In this document: one piece after another, positions 51,999 to 62,351 of the stretch
Layout: every line of letters starts with the position of its first letter
Position numbering within the stretch: the stretch's first letter is position 1
From: an uncultured Pelagibacteraceae bacterium
Lineage (GTDB): Bacteria > Pseudomonadota > Alphaproteobacteria > Pelagibacterales > Pelagibacteraceae
Reading direction: 5' to 3'
Length of the DNA stretch: 64,000 nucleotides
NCBI GenBank assembly: GCA_902588835.1
Contig: CACIQQ010000003.1
Span: 38,246-102,245, forward strand
Notes under the pieces: generated by a model
Told to the model about the DNA's origin: nothing
Seen by the model: only the letters and a program-made list of their open reading frames with translations
Databases searched by the model: none
Position numbers and translations under genes: made by a program

Positions 51999-52622
51999 AT
52001 GAGTGAAGGGATAATGATAATTCTTTCATCCCCATCTGGCGCTGGGAAAACAACTTTAGTTAAACTTTTGTCTGAAAGAAAAAATCTTGTAACGTCTATA
52101 TCTCACACAACAAGAACTCCAAGATCGAATGAAGTAAATGGTGAAGATTATCATTTTGTCAATAATCAAAAATTTAATAAAATGATATCTAATAATGAAT
52201 TTTTAGAATACGCCAAAGTTTTTAATCATCTTTATGGAACTACAAAGTTGAACGTTTTAAAAGAGCTAGGTAAGGGAAGAAATGTAATATTCGATATTGA
52301 CTGGCAAGGAACAAATCAAATTATATCTCAAAAGTTAAAAAATAAATTAGTAACTTTTTTTATTTTACCACCAAGTAGGGAGGAGCTTTTTAAAAGACTT
52401 TCCAATAGAGATATGAAAGACAAACTTATTGCAGAGGAAAGAATGAAACAGTTTGACAAGGATGTTCTTCGTTGGAAAGATTATGATTATGTAATTATCA
52501 ATAATAATCTTGAAATTTGTTATAATCAAATATCAAAATACATTGATTGTGAGATAAATGGAAAAGAAACAAGTTACAATAAAATTTTAATAGAAAATCA
52601 TTTAAAGAAATTAACTTCCTAG
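51999..52622 (+). CDS. gmk: Guanylate kinase
   Basis: [36 protein letters not shown]. Confidence 0.96.
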   Translation: MSEGIMIILSSPSGAGKTTLVKLLSERKNLVTSISHTTRTPRSNEVNGEDYHFVNNQKFNKMISNNEFLEYAKVFNHLYGTTKLNVLKELGKGRNVIFDIDWQGTNQIISQKLKNKLVTFFILPPSREELFKRLSNRDMKDKLIAEERMKQFDKDVLRWKDYDYVIINNNLEICYNQISKYIDCEINGKETSYNKILIENHLKKLTS

Positions 52623-53396
52623 TGCCTCATATTCATTTACAATTTCTAAATATTTATTAACATTTAAATTTTGTGGTCTATCTGATGGACTTATTCCAAT
52701 TTTTTTATAATCAAAAATGTTATTTTTAAACAAATTTTGAATAGGTTTTTTTATCATTTTTCTTCTTTGATTGAAAAAAACTTTTGTTATTTTTTCCAGG
52801 TTTTTTGGATCTCTAATTTCATGAATTTTTTTTTTGGGTGAAAATTGAAGCACTGTACTATGAACTTTTGGTTTTGGAAAAAAACTAGAAGGTTTTACAT
52901 CAATAATTTTTTTAATGTCAAATTTCCAGTTCGATAGAATCGTAATTCGACTATAATTTTTTGAATTTACATTAGCTACAATTCTATCAGCAACCTCTTT
53001 TTGAAACATTAATATCATTTTTGAAATTTTAAATTCTTTACTAAGACACCAATTAGATAAAATCTTAGTTGATATATTGTATGGAAGATTTCCAAAAATT
53101 AAAAATTTTTTTCCAAAATAAAATTCATCAGAAATTTTTAAAATATCCGTATTAATAATATTTATTTTATTCATAAACTTTTCACTTAATTCTTTTGAAA
53201 GATTAAAATCTTTTTCGACTACAAAAATTTTTTTTGGATTTTGATTTAAAATAAATCTTGTTAAGTTTCCTGTTCCCGGCCCTATTTCTAGGATCTCATC
53301 ATCACAACTAATATTAGATGCATTAATTATCTTATTAATTATGTTTTTATCGTGAAGAAAATTTTGTCCTAAACTTTTTTTAGGTTTTATTCGCAT
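52611..53396 (-). CDS. ksgA: 16S rRNA (adenine1518/1519-N6)-dimethyltransferase
   Basis: [38 protein letters not shown]. Confidence 0.96.
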   Translation of the reverse strand: MRIKPKKSLGQNFLHDKNIINKIINASNISCDDEILEIGPGTGNLTRFILNQNPKKIFVVEKDFNLSKELSEKFMNKINIINTDILKISDEFYFGKKFLIFGNLPYNISTKILSNWCLSKEFKISKMILMFQKEVADRIVANVNSKNYSRITILSNWKFDIKKIIDVKPSSFFPKPKVHSTVLQFSPKKKIHEIRDPKNLEKITKVFFNQRRKMIKKPIQNLFKNNIFDYKKIGISPSDRPQNLNVNKYLEIVNEYEALGS

Positions 53397-54345
53397 ATTT
53401 TTTTAAAAAATTAAAAGCATAGATGAGACTGTTTGGTTTTGATTTATTCAAACCAAACATCTCAAAATTTGGCCCATGATCAGGAGAAATTCTTACAAAA
53501 GGTAAACCTATAGTTATATTTATCGCATTAAAACCAAAAATTGTTTTCATTGGCCCTAGCACTTGATCGTGATACATCCCAACAATTACATCATAATTCT
53601 CTCGATTACTTTCTAAAAAAATTGTGTCAGCTGAAAAAGGTCCTGAAACATTGATTTTTTTTTTCTTTAAAGTTTTAATAGCTGGTGAAATTTCGGTCTT
53701 TTCAATATTCTTTCCAGAAAAGGTTTCACAATGAGGGTTAAGGCCTGTAACTGCTATTTTTGGTTTAATCTTTAAATATTTTTTGTAGAAACTATTTATA
53801 CTTTTAATATTATTAACAATATTCTGTTTTTTAATTTTTTGAGCAACTTTATTAATTGGAATATGGGTTGTTATTGGACTAACACTAAGTTGTTTATTAA
53901 AAATTAACATAACTTCATTTGAAGAACTAGTTTTATGAGCTAAAAACTCAGTTATCCCTCTAAATTTGCCATTTAAAAAACTAGTCTTTGAAATAGGGCC
54001 ATTTATTAATCCTAGCGCGTCATTGTTTTTCAACAAACTTAAACCTACCTCAAATGATTTTTGAATATATGAATTTATTTCAGATAGATTTAATTTTTTA
54101 AGACTCAACGGAATATCAATAACATATATTTTATTTTTATTTGAGTTCTTGAATTCACTAAAATTATGAAAATTAATTTTTGTCTTAAATTTTTTAAATT
54201 CATCTTTGAGAAGATTTTTTGAACAAACAATCACTAAGGGAAAAAATTTACTTTTATAAGTAGTAACTTTTAAAGTTTTCGCTAATATTTCATTAAAGGT
54301 GCTTCTTGGGTCGCCACAAATTATTACTGCAAACTTATTTTTCAT
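53380..54345 (-). CDS. pdxA: 4-hydroxythreonine-4-phosphate dehydrogenase
   Basis: GPFSADTIF, MYHDQVLGPMKTIFGFNAINITIGLPFVRISPDHG; track start 54423 lies inside surA, MKNKFAVIICGDP at 54345 preferred. Confidence 0.93.
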   Translation of the reverse strand: MKNKFAVIICGDPRSTFNEILAKTLKVTTYKSKFFPLVIVCSKNLLKDEFKKFKTKINFHNFSEFKNSNKNKIYVIDIPLSLKKLNLSEINSYIQKSFEVGLSLLKNNDALGLINGPISKTSFLNGKFRGITEFLAHKTSSSNEVMLIFNKQLSVSPITTHIPINKVAQKIKKQNIVNNIKSINSFYKKYLKIKPKIAVTGLNPHCETFSGKNIEKTEISPAIKTLKKKKINVSGPFSADTIFLESNRENYDVIVGMYHDQVLGPMKTIFGFNAINITIGLPFVRISPDHGPNFEMFGLNKSKPNSLIYAFNFLKKYANKT

Positions 54346-55264
54346 CGATCTCAGCACTGTTGTATATCCTTTTGTAGTATAAGGTAGAAAATCTTGTAAG
54401 TTGTCTGTTTCTCTCAAATTCAATCATTTTTTCTAATTGTTTTTTCTCGTCAATTTCAACATTTTCCATTTTTGTATCATTTAATTTTAATATAATAATA
54501 CCTCCACTAGTAATAATTGGTTTTGAAAAATCTCCAACGTTTATTTCTTTGAGACCTTCTCTTATTTCATTCGATAGTTGATTTTTATATATCCAGCCTA
54601 AATTACCACCATCTTTTTTACTGTCAGATAAACTATAAATTCTTGCGCTTTCTTCAAAACCAATATCATTAATACTTTTTTTAATTTCGTTATATTTAGA
54701 ATCTAGTTCTTTCTTGTCGTTAATTGTAAAAATTATTTCTGAAAGAAGTAAACTTTCTACCTCTTGTTTTTTGAATTTTTCCAGTTCTTGACGTATTGTT
54801 TTTTGATCAATTTCTATTTGATTTTTAAAAGTATTAACTACTAAATCATTCCAAGCAATTTCAATCGCAATTTTTTTCTTTACTCTCTCAAGATCTACTT
54901 CATTTTTTGATAAATAATTTTTAAATTCACTCAAACTTGAAATACCAATTCCTAAATATATATCAGTTATGACTCTAGATAATATTTCCTCATTGGAAAT
55001 AATTTTACTTTTTTTTTTAATTTCATTTTTTTTTATTTTCTCATTTATTAAAGAGTTTTTTGCATATTCTGTAATACGATTTTGATCTAATTTTTTAAGA
55101 TTTGGATTTAATGAAACAAGATATTTTTTTTCAAAGTCGAGGTCTATGTTAGTTATTATTTCTTGGTTTACTTTTGCTATAATAAATACTTCACAAAAAG
55201 ACTTATTGAATGAAACTACACTCAGCATAAGAATGATAAGGAATTTAGTAAAAGATTGACCCAT
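54335..55264 (-). CDS. surA: SurA-like periplasmic peptidyl-prolyl isomerase
   Basis: SurA N domain and parvulin-like SLSDSKKDGGNLGWIYKNQL; between lptD and pdxA. Confidence 0.88.
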   Translation of the reverse strand: MGQSFTKFLIILMLSVVSFNKSFCEVFIIAKVNQEIITNIDLDFEKKYLVSLNPNLKKLDQNRITEYAKNSLINEKIKKNEIKKKSKIISNEEILSRVITDIYLGIGISSLSEFKNYLSKNEVDLERVKKKIAIEIAWNDLVVNTFKNQIEIDQKTIRQELEKFKKQEVESLLLSEIIFTINDKKELDSKYNEIKKSINDIGFEESARIYSLSDSKKDGGNLGWIYKNQLSNEIREGLKEINVGDFSKPIITSGGIIILKLNDTKMENVEIDEKKQLEKMIEFERNRQLTRFSTLYYKRIYNSAEIDEK

Positions 55265-55266
55265 GA

Positions 55267-57651
55267 TTATCTCACGCTAGGGGTATTCAATGTTGCTAAA
55301 GGAATTATGGAAATAGAGAAAAATATTTCCTCAGTAGGTTTCAACTCATCATCTGAATAATAATCTTTGTTATATTGAATTGAAGCTGTTAGGCAGTCAT
55401 TTTTATACTCGTATATAAGATTATAAAATTCAGTGAAATCTGTTTTTTTATTTCTACGAGTTCTGTATTTCAAAGAATATTGGTCGCTAAAATTGTAACT
55501 TGTCTCATTGGATAGGTAACTTTCATTACCTACTTCATCATCTTCCTGTAAGAATTCAAAAGAAGTTACAAATTTATTTACTGTAATATCTGTTTTTAGC
55601 AAGTTATAATTAGTTGATTTAAAATCATTATCCATTGAAAAATTATAATCGAGTTTTAGATTATTATTTGGTTCAAATACCAATGATCCAATTACATCAG
55701 ATCCTTTATTGTTAAGTGTTGATTTAGTAGGTAGATTTATCTCTTCTTTATCTCTTAGCACAGAAGCTAACCCAGCTGTAATAAAGTCTTTTCCATTCTC
55801 TTTATTTTTAAGACTATATTCTCCTCCAAAAGTAAAAGACCTTCCGCCTTCCACAGAGTCATTTAGACTTAGTCTATTTTGAGTAAAAACATTATTTATG
55901 TCAATTTTTCTGTCTAAATTTTTTAAGTCTTTGTTTGAGTTAGGACTGTACATTAATGAGCCCTTACCAGTTAAAAAACTATCAAAAAATTTACCCTCCT
56001 TTTTCATGGGATATGATATATCATAAAAAAAGGAACCATAATTTTCAGAATTAAATTTGTTTTTGTAATCGGTTGAGTTATCACCTTCAGATGTAATATT
56101 TTTTAATAACAAATTAAATTTATTCACAAATCCCGTAGAAGAAATTTTTGGATCAGAAGAAAATTTTAAATCATTTATCAAAACTTTTTCAAAAACATTA
56201 GTATTAAAATTTTTATAATTACCTTCGGAAATTATCTCATAAGTACCATTATAACTTGAAGGAAATCTTTTTGAAAATTTATAACTTGGAAAAATATATT
56301 CGTATTTATCGCTGGATCTATCCTTAGTTAAATCTTCATATGCCTCAAATTTACCCTCAAAGTCTAAGTCCATGTTACTTCCTCTAAATGTCAAAAAAGA
56401 TTTTAACAAAGATTGATTATTATTTACCGCAGATTTAATATTATGTGTTTTTAGATATTCATCATTAGAAGTTGCTTCTAAATTTAATTCAATCTCACTA
56501 ACATCAAATATATCCATATTTAGATTAGCAATAGAATTTGAAAAAAAATGCGATTTTGAGGTAGATTCCTTTTTTTTTACACTAAAGTCTAAAATATGAT
56601 TAGAATTTTTGTTCACTTGTCTGTATTCATTTTGAAACATAACTTCTGTTTCAGAAAAAATTCTAGGAGTAAAAGTTAAATCTTTATTTTCACTTATAAC
56701 TTTATAATAAGGTATTTTAAAAGATAATCCCAGGCTAGAGGAGTCAATAAGTTGTGGAATTAAAAAACCTGACTGCCTTTTTACTGTTGGGTCAGGATGA
56801 AAAAATTTTGGAAAATAAATAATTGGTTTATCATAAATTTCAAGCCATGCGCTTTTATAATTTATAACTTTTTTTTCTTTATCATGATTTATTTCTTTTG
56901 CTTTTATTTGCCATGGGGGACAATCATTATTTTTTTTACAGGTTGTAAAAACACCTTTTTTGATTATTGAGTTTTTTCCGTCACTAAAAAAATAGTTTCC
57001 TTTTAATCGTGGATCATTTGATGGATTTCCAAAAATATTCTTATTAAAATCAATACTTACATTGTCTGCTATTATTTGATTTTTAGAAAAATCAATAATT
57101 GCACTATCAAAATTATAAAAATTATTTTCAAAATCATATAACTTAACAATTTTCCCTTTCAATAACTGATTATCTATATTGTAATTTAATTTTCCAATTT
57201 CTAACTCATTTTGAAAGCTATCTTTTATTTTTGAATTATTATTTATTAATATTTCTTTGGTACTTTTTAGATAAATAACCTCTTGTGAATTAAGTGAATA
57301 GTTGTTGTTAAATTTTATTGAAACATTACCTGAAGAAACAATTATTTCTTTCGTCTCATCATAGGTAACTTTATCGCTATTAATTTGAACATTTTCCTTT
57401 GAGTTTATTATTAGGATATTTCCATCGGCATTAAGAAATTTCTTTTCTTTATCATATCTCATTCGATCAGCTTCAATAACTATATCATCACCAGACAATA
57501 TTTTTACACCATCTTTTGCGACTATAAATTTATCTTTATCTAATATTTCTATTGACGAAGCTTCAAATTTTAATTCATTTGAATAAGAGGTTGGATAATA
57601 TGAAAAACATATCAAAAAAAATAATAAATAATAAATAAATTTATTTTTCAT
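55267..57651 (-). CDS. lptD: LPS-assembly protein LptD
   Basis: OstA-like N-terminal repeats, PIIYFPKFFHPDPTVKRQSGFLIP, beta-barrel C-terminus. Confidence 0.93.
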   Translation of the reverse strand: MKNKFIYYLLFFLICFSYYPTSYSNELKFEASSIEILDKDKFIVAKDGVKILSGDDIVIEADRMRYDKEKKFLNADGNILIINSKENVQINSDKVTYDETKEIIVSSGNVSIKFNNNYSLNSQEVIYLKSTKEILINNNSKIKDSFQNELEIGKLNYNIDNQLLKGKIVKLYDFENNFYNFDSAIIDFSKNQIIADNVSIDFNKNIFGNPSNDPRLKGNYFFSDGKNSIIKKGVFTTCKKNNDCPPWQIKAKEINHDKEKKVINYKSAWLEIYDKPIIYFPKFFHPDPTVKRQSGFLIPQLIDSSSLGLSFKIPYYKVISENKDLTFTPRIFSETEVMFQNEYRQVNKNSNHILDFSVKKKESTSKSHFFSNSIANLNMDIFDVSEIELNLEATSNDEYLKTHNIKSAVNNNQSLLKSFLTFRGSNMDLDFEGKFEAYEDLTKDRSSDKYEYIFPSYKFSKRFPSSYNGTYEIISEGNYKNFNTNVFEKVLINDLKFSSDPKISSTGFVNKFNLLLKNITSEGDNSTDYKNKFNSENYGSFFYDISYPMKKEGKFFDSFLTGKGSLMYSPNSNKDLKNLDRKIDINNVFTQNRLSLNDSVEGGRSFTFGGEYSLKNKENGKDFITAGLASVLRDKEEINLPTKSTLNNKGSDVIGSLVFEPNNNLKLDYNFSMDNDFKSTNYNLLKTDITVNKFVTSFEFLQEDDEVGNESYLSNETSYNFSDQYSLKYRTRRNKKTDFTEFYNLIYEYKNDCLTASIQYNKDYYSDDELKPTEEIFFSISIIPLATLNTPSVR

Positions 57652-58723
57652 TAATTCTCACCAAATTAATCATTGAAACAATGCCAATCATCAAAAGCGG
57701 TATCCATATAGATACTACGACTGGCACTTGTTCATTTTTTCCCAGCTCCTCAAAAAAGAAGCTTAAATAATAAATTATGACAGAAATAAGAATTCCAAAA
57801 ATCAAATGGAATATTTTCGTTTTATTTTGCTTAATACTCATCATTATTGATGCTGATAAGACAGTCATTAACATTAAATAAAAAGGAAAGGAGATAATTT
57901 TATGAATTGCTGAATTTACCTCTATTGATGAATAGTTAATATCATCGTATTTTTTTTTCAATTTATTTAGCTCAAGAATTGATAACGAAGTTAAATTTGA
58001 AAACAGAGAGTTAATGTCATCAAAATCAATATTAGTGTCCAATGAGTAATTATTTATTCTTTCATTAGATTTTTTTTCATTACTAATTAGAACACTTTCA
58101 GATTTCCAAGTTTTGTTTTTAATAAGAATTTTGTTGGTTGATATATTTTGTAAAAAATTAAAATTTTCATCAAATTGAACTATATCTACATTATTCAAAA
58201 AATTTCCCTTTAAATCATCAGCGTTAATAATACTGGTTATTCCATCTTTTGCATCTTTGATCCAAATTCCATTTTCAGTAATCACAGCTAAATATTTATT
58301 ATCCACTGCATATGAATTTTTGATATTTAAATAAGAATATTTAAGGTTAGAGGATATATTGTAAAATATCGTAACAATTATTATACCAATTATAAAACTT
58401 AAAATAGCTAATAAACTTATAATTTTAGAATTTTTCAAGCCAAAATTTTTAAATGAAATATTTTCATTTTGTTCTATCAATTTTATAAAAAAAAATTGGG
58501 TAGTAATTAAAAATATGAAAGGAAATATTTCAAATAAAATTGATGGAATATTTAAAAAGGTCAAGAATACCGGCAGTCCAATTGAAACGTCTAAATCTTT
58601 AAAAAAATTAATTTCTTCAAAAATATTTAATATAAAAGCCAACGTAAAAAAAATAAAAACAGTCTTAGCAAATGTTAATAGAAATTGTTTACTTATATAA
58701 TTTTGATAAACTTTAAATATCAT
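57641..58723 (-). CDS. lptG: LPS export permease LptG
   Basis: YjgP/YjgQ family TM arrangement next to lptF/lptD. Confidence 0.88.
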   Translation of the reverse strand: MIFKVYQNYISKQFLLTFAKTVFIFFTLAFILNIFEEINFFKDLDVSIGLPVFLTFLNIPSILFEIFPFIFLITTQFFFIKLIEQNENISFKNFGLKNSKIISLLAILSFIIGIIIVTIFYNISSNLKYSYLNIKNSYAVDNKYLAVITENGIWIKDAKDGITSIINADDLKGNFLNNVDIVQFDENFNFLQNISTNKILIKNKTWKSESVLISNEKKSNERINNYSLDTNIDFDDINSLFSNLTSLSILELNKLKKKYDDINYSSIEVNSAIHKIISFPFYLMLMTVLSASIMMSIKQNKTKIFHLIFGILISVIIYYLSFFFEELGKNEQVPVVVSIWIPLLMIGIVSMINLVRINEK

Positions 58724-59865
58724 TTTGAAGAGGTTAAAGATTGTTTATAAAATAATAAATAAAATATTAATGAAATTATAATTGGAAAAATCATTAACAC
58801 AAAACTCTTATTAAGGTTGTAAGAAAAAAATTTTGTAAGAATTTCTGAAAAAGAGATTAAGAGAACTCCTGTAACAAAAATTACTATTTTGTACCTTGAA
58901 TATCCTATAGAATTTTTTGACTTTATTAAAAGCAAAGCAGAGACAATTGCTAATAGCGGGAAATATAAAGGTTTAAATATTCTACTAAAAACTTCTTGCG
59001 AAATATTATTCAATTGTTTTGCTTCATGTGAACATTGGAAACCGAACTCGTTATTATCACCAAGCATGATTTGAGTTCTTTGATCTTTAGGTTGTAATAA
59101 ACATTTCATTAAGATGAATACACTTACCTCCTGTAGCTTTGGATATTTAGTAGTTTTCGAACTATAGTCAGACAAATTTAATTGTGTTTTATTAAAGTTA
59201 ATTACTGTTGTTTTACCTTTGTTGATATTCAAAATTTTTCCCTCATTTAAAATTAAAAAATTTTGATCGTTAAGCTGAGAAAAAAAACCGTTTTTTGCAT
59301 ATATAATTCTAGAGTCGTTATTGTTGTAAGTGTCTTTAATGACTATATTTTCAAACTGGTCTAAATCGTTTTTTTTATCGACATATATTGTCAATTTTTC
59401 CACTGTGTCCATAAATTTTTTGGGTTTAACAAGAGATGGTAAAAAATCTATGTTTGACTGTCTAATAAAAGATCTCGCTTTATCTTGAGTAAATGGAACT
59501 AAAAATATATTCATTAAAGATTGTAAAACCAAAAAAATTAATGAATATTTAATTATTACATTCAAAAATTCGCTCTTTTTTATTCCATTAGACCAAAATA
59601 TAAGAGTTTGGTTTTGGTCTTCATATTTTACAAGTGTAAAAAAAACAGCAAAAAAAAACATAAATGGTAAAATTTCATTTACGATTTTTGGTAAACTTAG
59701 TAACGTATAAAGAAAATAAATTTTAAAACCATGACCATCCTCAGTCACAAAACCTAAGTAATTTACAGCTTGAATTACCCAAACAATAAGTGCGACAGAA
59801 CTACAAGAAAGTAAAAAAAATATTGTTGTTTCACGTAAAAAGTTTTTAAAAATAATTTTTTTCAT
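58720..59865 (-). CDS. lptF: LPS export permease LptF
   Basis: YjgP/YjgQ family; E-D-Q-N-Q-T-L-I-F-W-S-N-G-I-K-K motif. Confidence 0.88.
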   Translation of the reverse strand: MKKIIFKNFLRETTIFFLLSCSSVALIVWVIQAVNYLGFVTEDGHGFKIYFLYTLLSLPKIVNEILPFMFFFAVFFTLVKYEDQNQTLIFWSNGIKKSEFLNVIIKYSLIFLVLQSLMNIFLVPFTQDKARSFIRQSNIDFLPSLVKPKKFMDTVEKLTIYVDKKNDLDQFENIVIKDTYNNNDSRIIYAKNGFFSQLNDQNFLILNEGKILNINKGKTTVINFNKTQLNLSDYSSKTTKYPKLQEVSVFILMKCLLQPKDQRTQIMLGDNNEFGFQCSHEAKQLNNISQEVFSRIFKPLYFPLLAIVSALLLIKSKNSIGYSRYKIVIFVTGVLLISFSEILTKFFSYNLNKSFVLMIFPIIISLIFYLLFYKQSLTSSK

Positions 59866-59921
59866 TGAAATTCTATAAAATAAACATATACACGTTTTGG
59901 TAGAAAAATGAATAAAAAATT

Positions 59922-61394
59922 ATGATTATAAAAGACACATTTTCAAAATTAACAAATATCTCGAAGCTTTCTGGATGTATTGCCTTTTTTACTAACGAAA
60001 AGTCTGAAATCACTAACTTGAAAAAGTACTTTAATTCTTCAGACTATAAAAACCTAACTGCTCTTTTAAAAAATAAAAATAAAAATAAAAATAAAAGTTT
60101 ATTGTCCTTTGATTTAAATCCAAATCAAAAAATAATTTTGATTTCTTTTAAAAAAAACCAGAAATCAAATGAAACAGAAAAAATTGGAGCTAAGCTTACT
60201 GATTTCTTAAATAGTGAAAGCGCTGAAACTGTTCACATTTTATCAGACACAATCTCAATAAATACAAAGTCAGATGCTATTTATGAATTTTTGCATGGAA
60301 TGAGATTGAAATCATATTCCTTTGATAAATATAAATCAAAAAAAGAATCAAGGACCTTAAAAGTCAACATGATATCATCCAAAAAATTTAACAAAAAAAT
60401 TTATGATAGATTTAAAGCAATTGAATTGGGGGTAAACTATACAAAAGATTTAGTATCAGAGCCTGGAAATATTTTACACCCAGATGAATACGCTAAAAGG
60501 CTTACCCAACTGAAAAAAATTGGTCTTAAAGTTTCTGTATATGATGAAAAGCAATTAAAAAAAATGGGTTGCAATGCATTGGTTGGAGTCGGTCAAGGAA
60601 GTATTAGAGGTTCATATTTAGTAACCCTTGAATGGCGAGGAAAAAAATCAAATTCAAAGCCACTAGCATTCGTTGGTAAAGGAGTTTGTTTTGATACAGG
60701 GGGTATATCTTTAAAGCCGGCAAGGTTTATGGAAGATATGACTTATGACATGGCTGGTTCAGCTGTAGTTGTAGGTCTTATGAAAAATTTAGCTTTAAGA
60801 AAATCAAAAGTTAACGCAGTTGGTGTTGTTGGGTTAGTTGAAAATATGCCAGGAGGTAATGCTCAAAGACCTGGAGATATTGTTAAATCTTATAGTGGAA
60901 AAACTATTGAGGTATTAAATACTGATGCTGAGGGAAGATTAGTTTTAGCGGACGCCATAACTTTTACAGAGAAAAAATTTAAACCTAGTTTGATCGTAGA
61001 TTTAGCAACACTAACTGGCGCTATAGTTGTCGCATTGGGATCAGAGTATGCTGGATTATTTTCTAACAACGATAATTTATCTAAGCAAATTCATGAAGCT
61101 GGTGAAAAAGTTGAGGAAAAAGCATGGAGACTCCCATTGCACACTAATTACGATAAACTTATGAATTCCAAAAATGCAGATATGCAGAACATTAATTATG
61201 TTGGTGGAGCAGGGTCGACTACCGCAGCTCAGTTTTTGCAAAGATTTATTTTAAACAAAACACCATGGGCTCATTTAGATATTGCTGGGATGGCCTTTTC
61301 AAAATATGCCGGAGCCCTTAATTCGAGTGGAGCAACAGGTTATGGAGTAAGATTGTTAAATAAGTTTATTGAGGATAACTATGAGCAAAGTTGA
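59922..61394 (+). CDS. pepA: Leucyl aminopeptidase (M17)
   Basis: VGKGVCFDTGGISLKPARFMEDMTYDMAGSA, NTDAEGRLVLADA. Confidence 0.96.
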   Translation: MIIKDTFSKLTNISKLSGCIAFFTNEKSEITNLKKYFNSSDYKNLTALLKNKNKNKNKSLLSFDLNPNQKIILISFKKNQKSNETEKIGAKLTDFLNSESAETVHILSDTISINTKSDAIYEFLHGMRLKSYSFDKYKSKKESRTLKVNMISSKKFNKKIYDRFKAIELGVNYTKDLVSEPGNILHPDEYAKRLTQLKKIGLKVSVYDEKQLKKMGCNALVGVGQGSIRGSYLVTLEWRGKKSNSKPLAFVGKGVCFDTGGISLKPARFMEDMTYDMAGSAVVVGLMKNLALRKSKVNAVGVVGLVENMPGGNAQRPGDIVKSYSGKTIEVLNTDAEGRLVLADAITFTEKKFKPSLIVDLATLTGAIVVALGSEYAGLFSNNDNLSKQIHEAGEKVEEKAWRLPLHTNYDKLMNSKNADMQNINYVGGAGSTTAAQFLQRFILNKTPWAHLDIAGMAFSKYAGALNSSGATGYGVRLLNKFIEDNYEQS

Positions 61395-61791
61395 ACAAAC
61401 TCTTTCATTGATTAAACCTGATGCAGTTGAGAGAAATTTAGAAGAAGAGATAAAACAATTTTTTATTAAATCTGGTTTTAAAATTGCTAAACAAAAAAAA
61501 GTAAAATTAGAAAAAAAAGATGCTGAAATTTTTTATAAAGTACATGAAACAAAACCTTTTTATAATGATCTTTGTAACTATCTTTCTTCTGGGCCTATTG
61601 TTGCAATGATACTTGAAAAGGTTGATGCAGTTTCTGAAAATCGAAAAATTATGGGAGCAACTGATCCTGCAAAAGCAGATGAAGGAACAATACGAAAAAA
61701 ATATGGAATATCCATTGATAAAAATTCAGTTCATGGTTCAGACAGTGTTGAAAACGCTAATAAAGAAATTAATTTCTTTTTTAAGACCTAA
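61381..61791 (+). CDS. ndk: Nucleoside diphosphate kinase
   Basis: EQTLSLIKPDAVERN, MGATDPAKADEGTIRKKYG, HGSDSVENA; ATG 61381 preferred over track start 61369. Confidence 0.96.
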   Translation: MSKVEQTLSLIKPDAVERNLEEEIKQFFIKSGFKIAKQKKVKLEKKDAEIFYKVHETKPFYNDLCNYLSSGPIVAMILEKVDAVSENRKIMGATDPAKADEGTIRKKYGISIDKNSVHGSDSVENANKEINFFFKT

Positions 61792-62350
61792 CAAGTTTTT
61801 CTAAAACTAGAGGATAAAGTTTATTTTCTTCTTTAAGCACCCTTTTTTCCAATTTTTTTAAAGTATCTTTTCTGAAAATCTTAACTTTCTTTTTTGCAAT
61901 GATCTTACCAGAATCTAATTTTTTACTTACATAATGTATTGTGCACCCTGAAAATTTTTCTTTAGCTTCTAAGGCTCTTTTATGTGTGTTAAGTCCTTTG
62001 TACTTTGGTAATAAAGATGGATGAATGTTAATTATTCTATTCTTAAAAAAATTAAGAAAATATGGACTTAAAATTTTCATAAACCCTGCTAAACAAATAA
62101 ACTTTATATTTTTATTAATGAGGATTTTCGCTAATTTTTTTTGTTCAATTTTTAAAAATGATTGAGAAATAACTTTAGTTATAATTTGATTTTTTTTTGC
62201 AATTTTTAATCCAGCAGCATTCCTTTTATTACTTATTACATATGCAATTTTATAATTACAAATTTTCTTATTTGATCTTAAAATTAAAGCTTTAAGATTT
62301 GTTCCCCTTCCCGAGATAAAAACTGCAATATTAGCCTTTTCCTTGATCAC
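61781..62350 (-). CDS. purN: Phosphoribosylglycinamide formyltransferase
   Basis: VFISGRGTNLKAL, GFMKILSPYF, INIHPSLLPKYKG. Confidence 0.95.
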   Translation of the reverse strand: MIKEKANIAVFISGRGTNLKALILRSNKKICNYKIAYVISNKRNAAGLKIAKKNQIITKVISQSFLKIEQKKLAKILINKNIKFICLAGFMKILSPYFLNFFKNRIINIHPSLLPKYKGLNTHKRALEAKEKFSGCTIHYVSKKLDSGKIIAKKKVKIFRKDTLKKLEKRVLKEENKLYPLVLEKLVRS

Positions 62351-62351
62351 A

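Noticed and set aside
54346-54423. N-terminal extension of pdxA in the ORF track
   Set aside because: The extra 26 residues overlap surA and lack PdxA similarity; the internal Met at 54345 fits PdxA N-termini.
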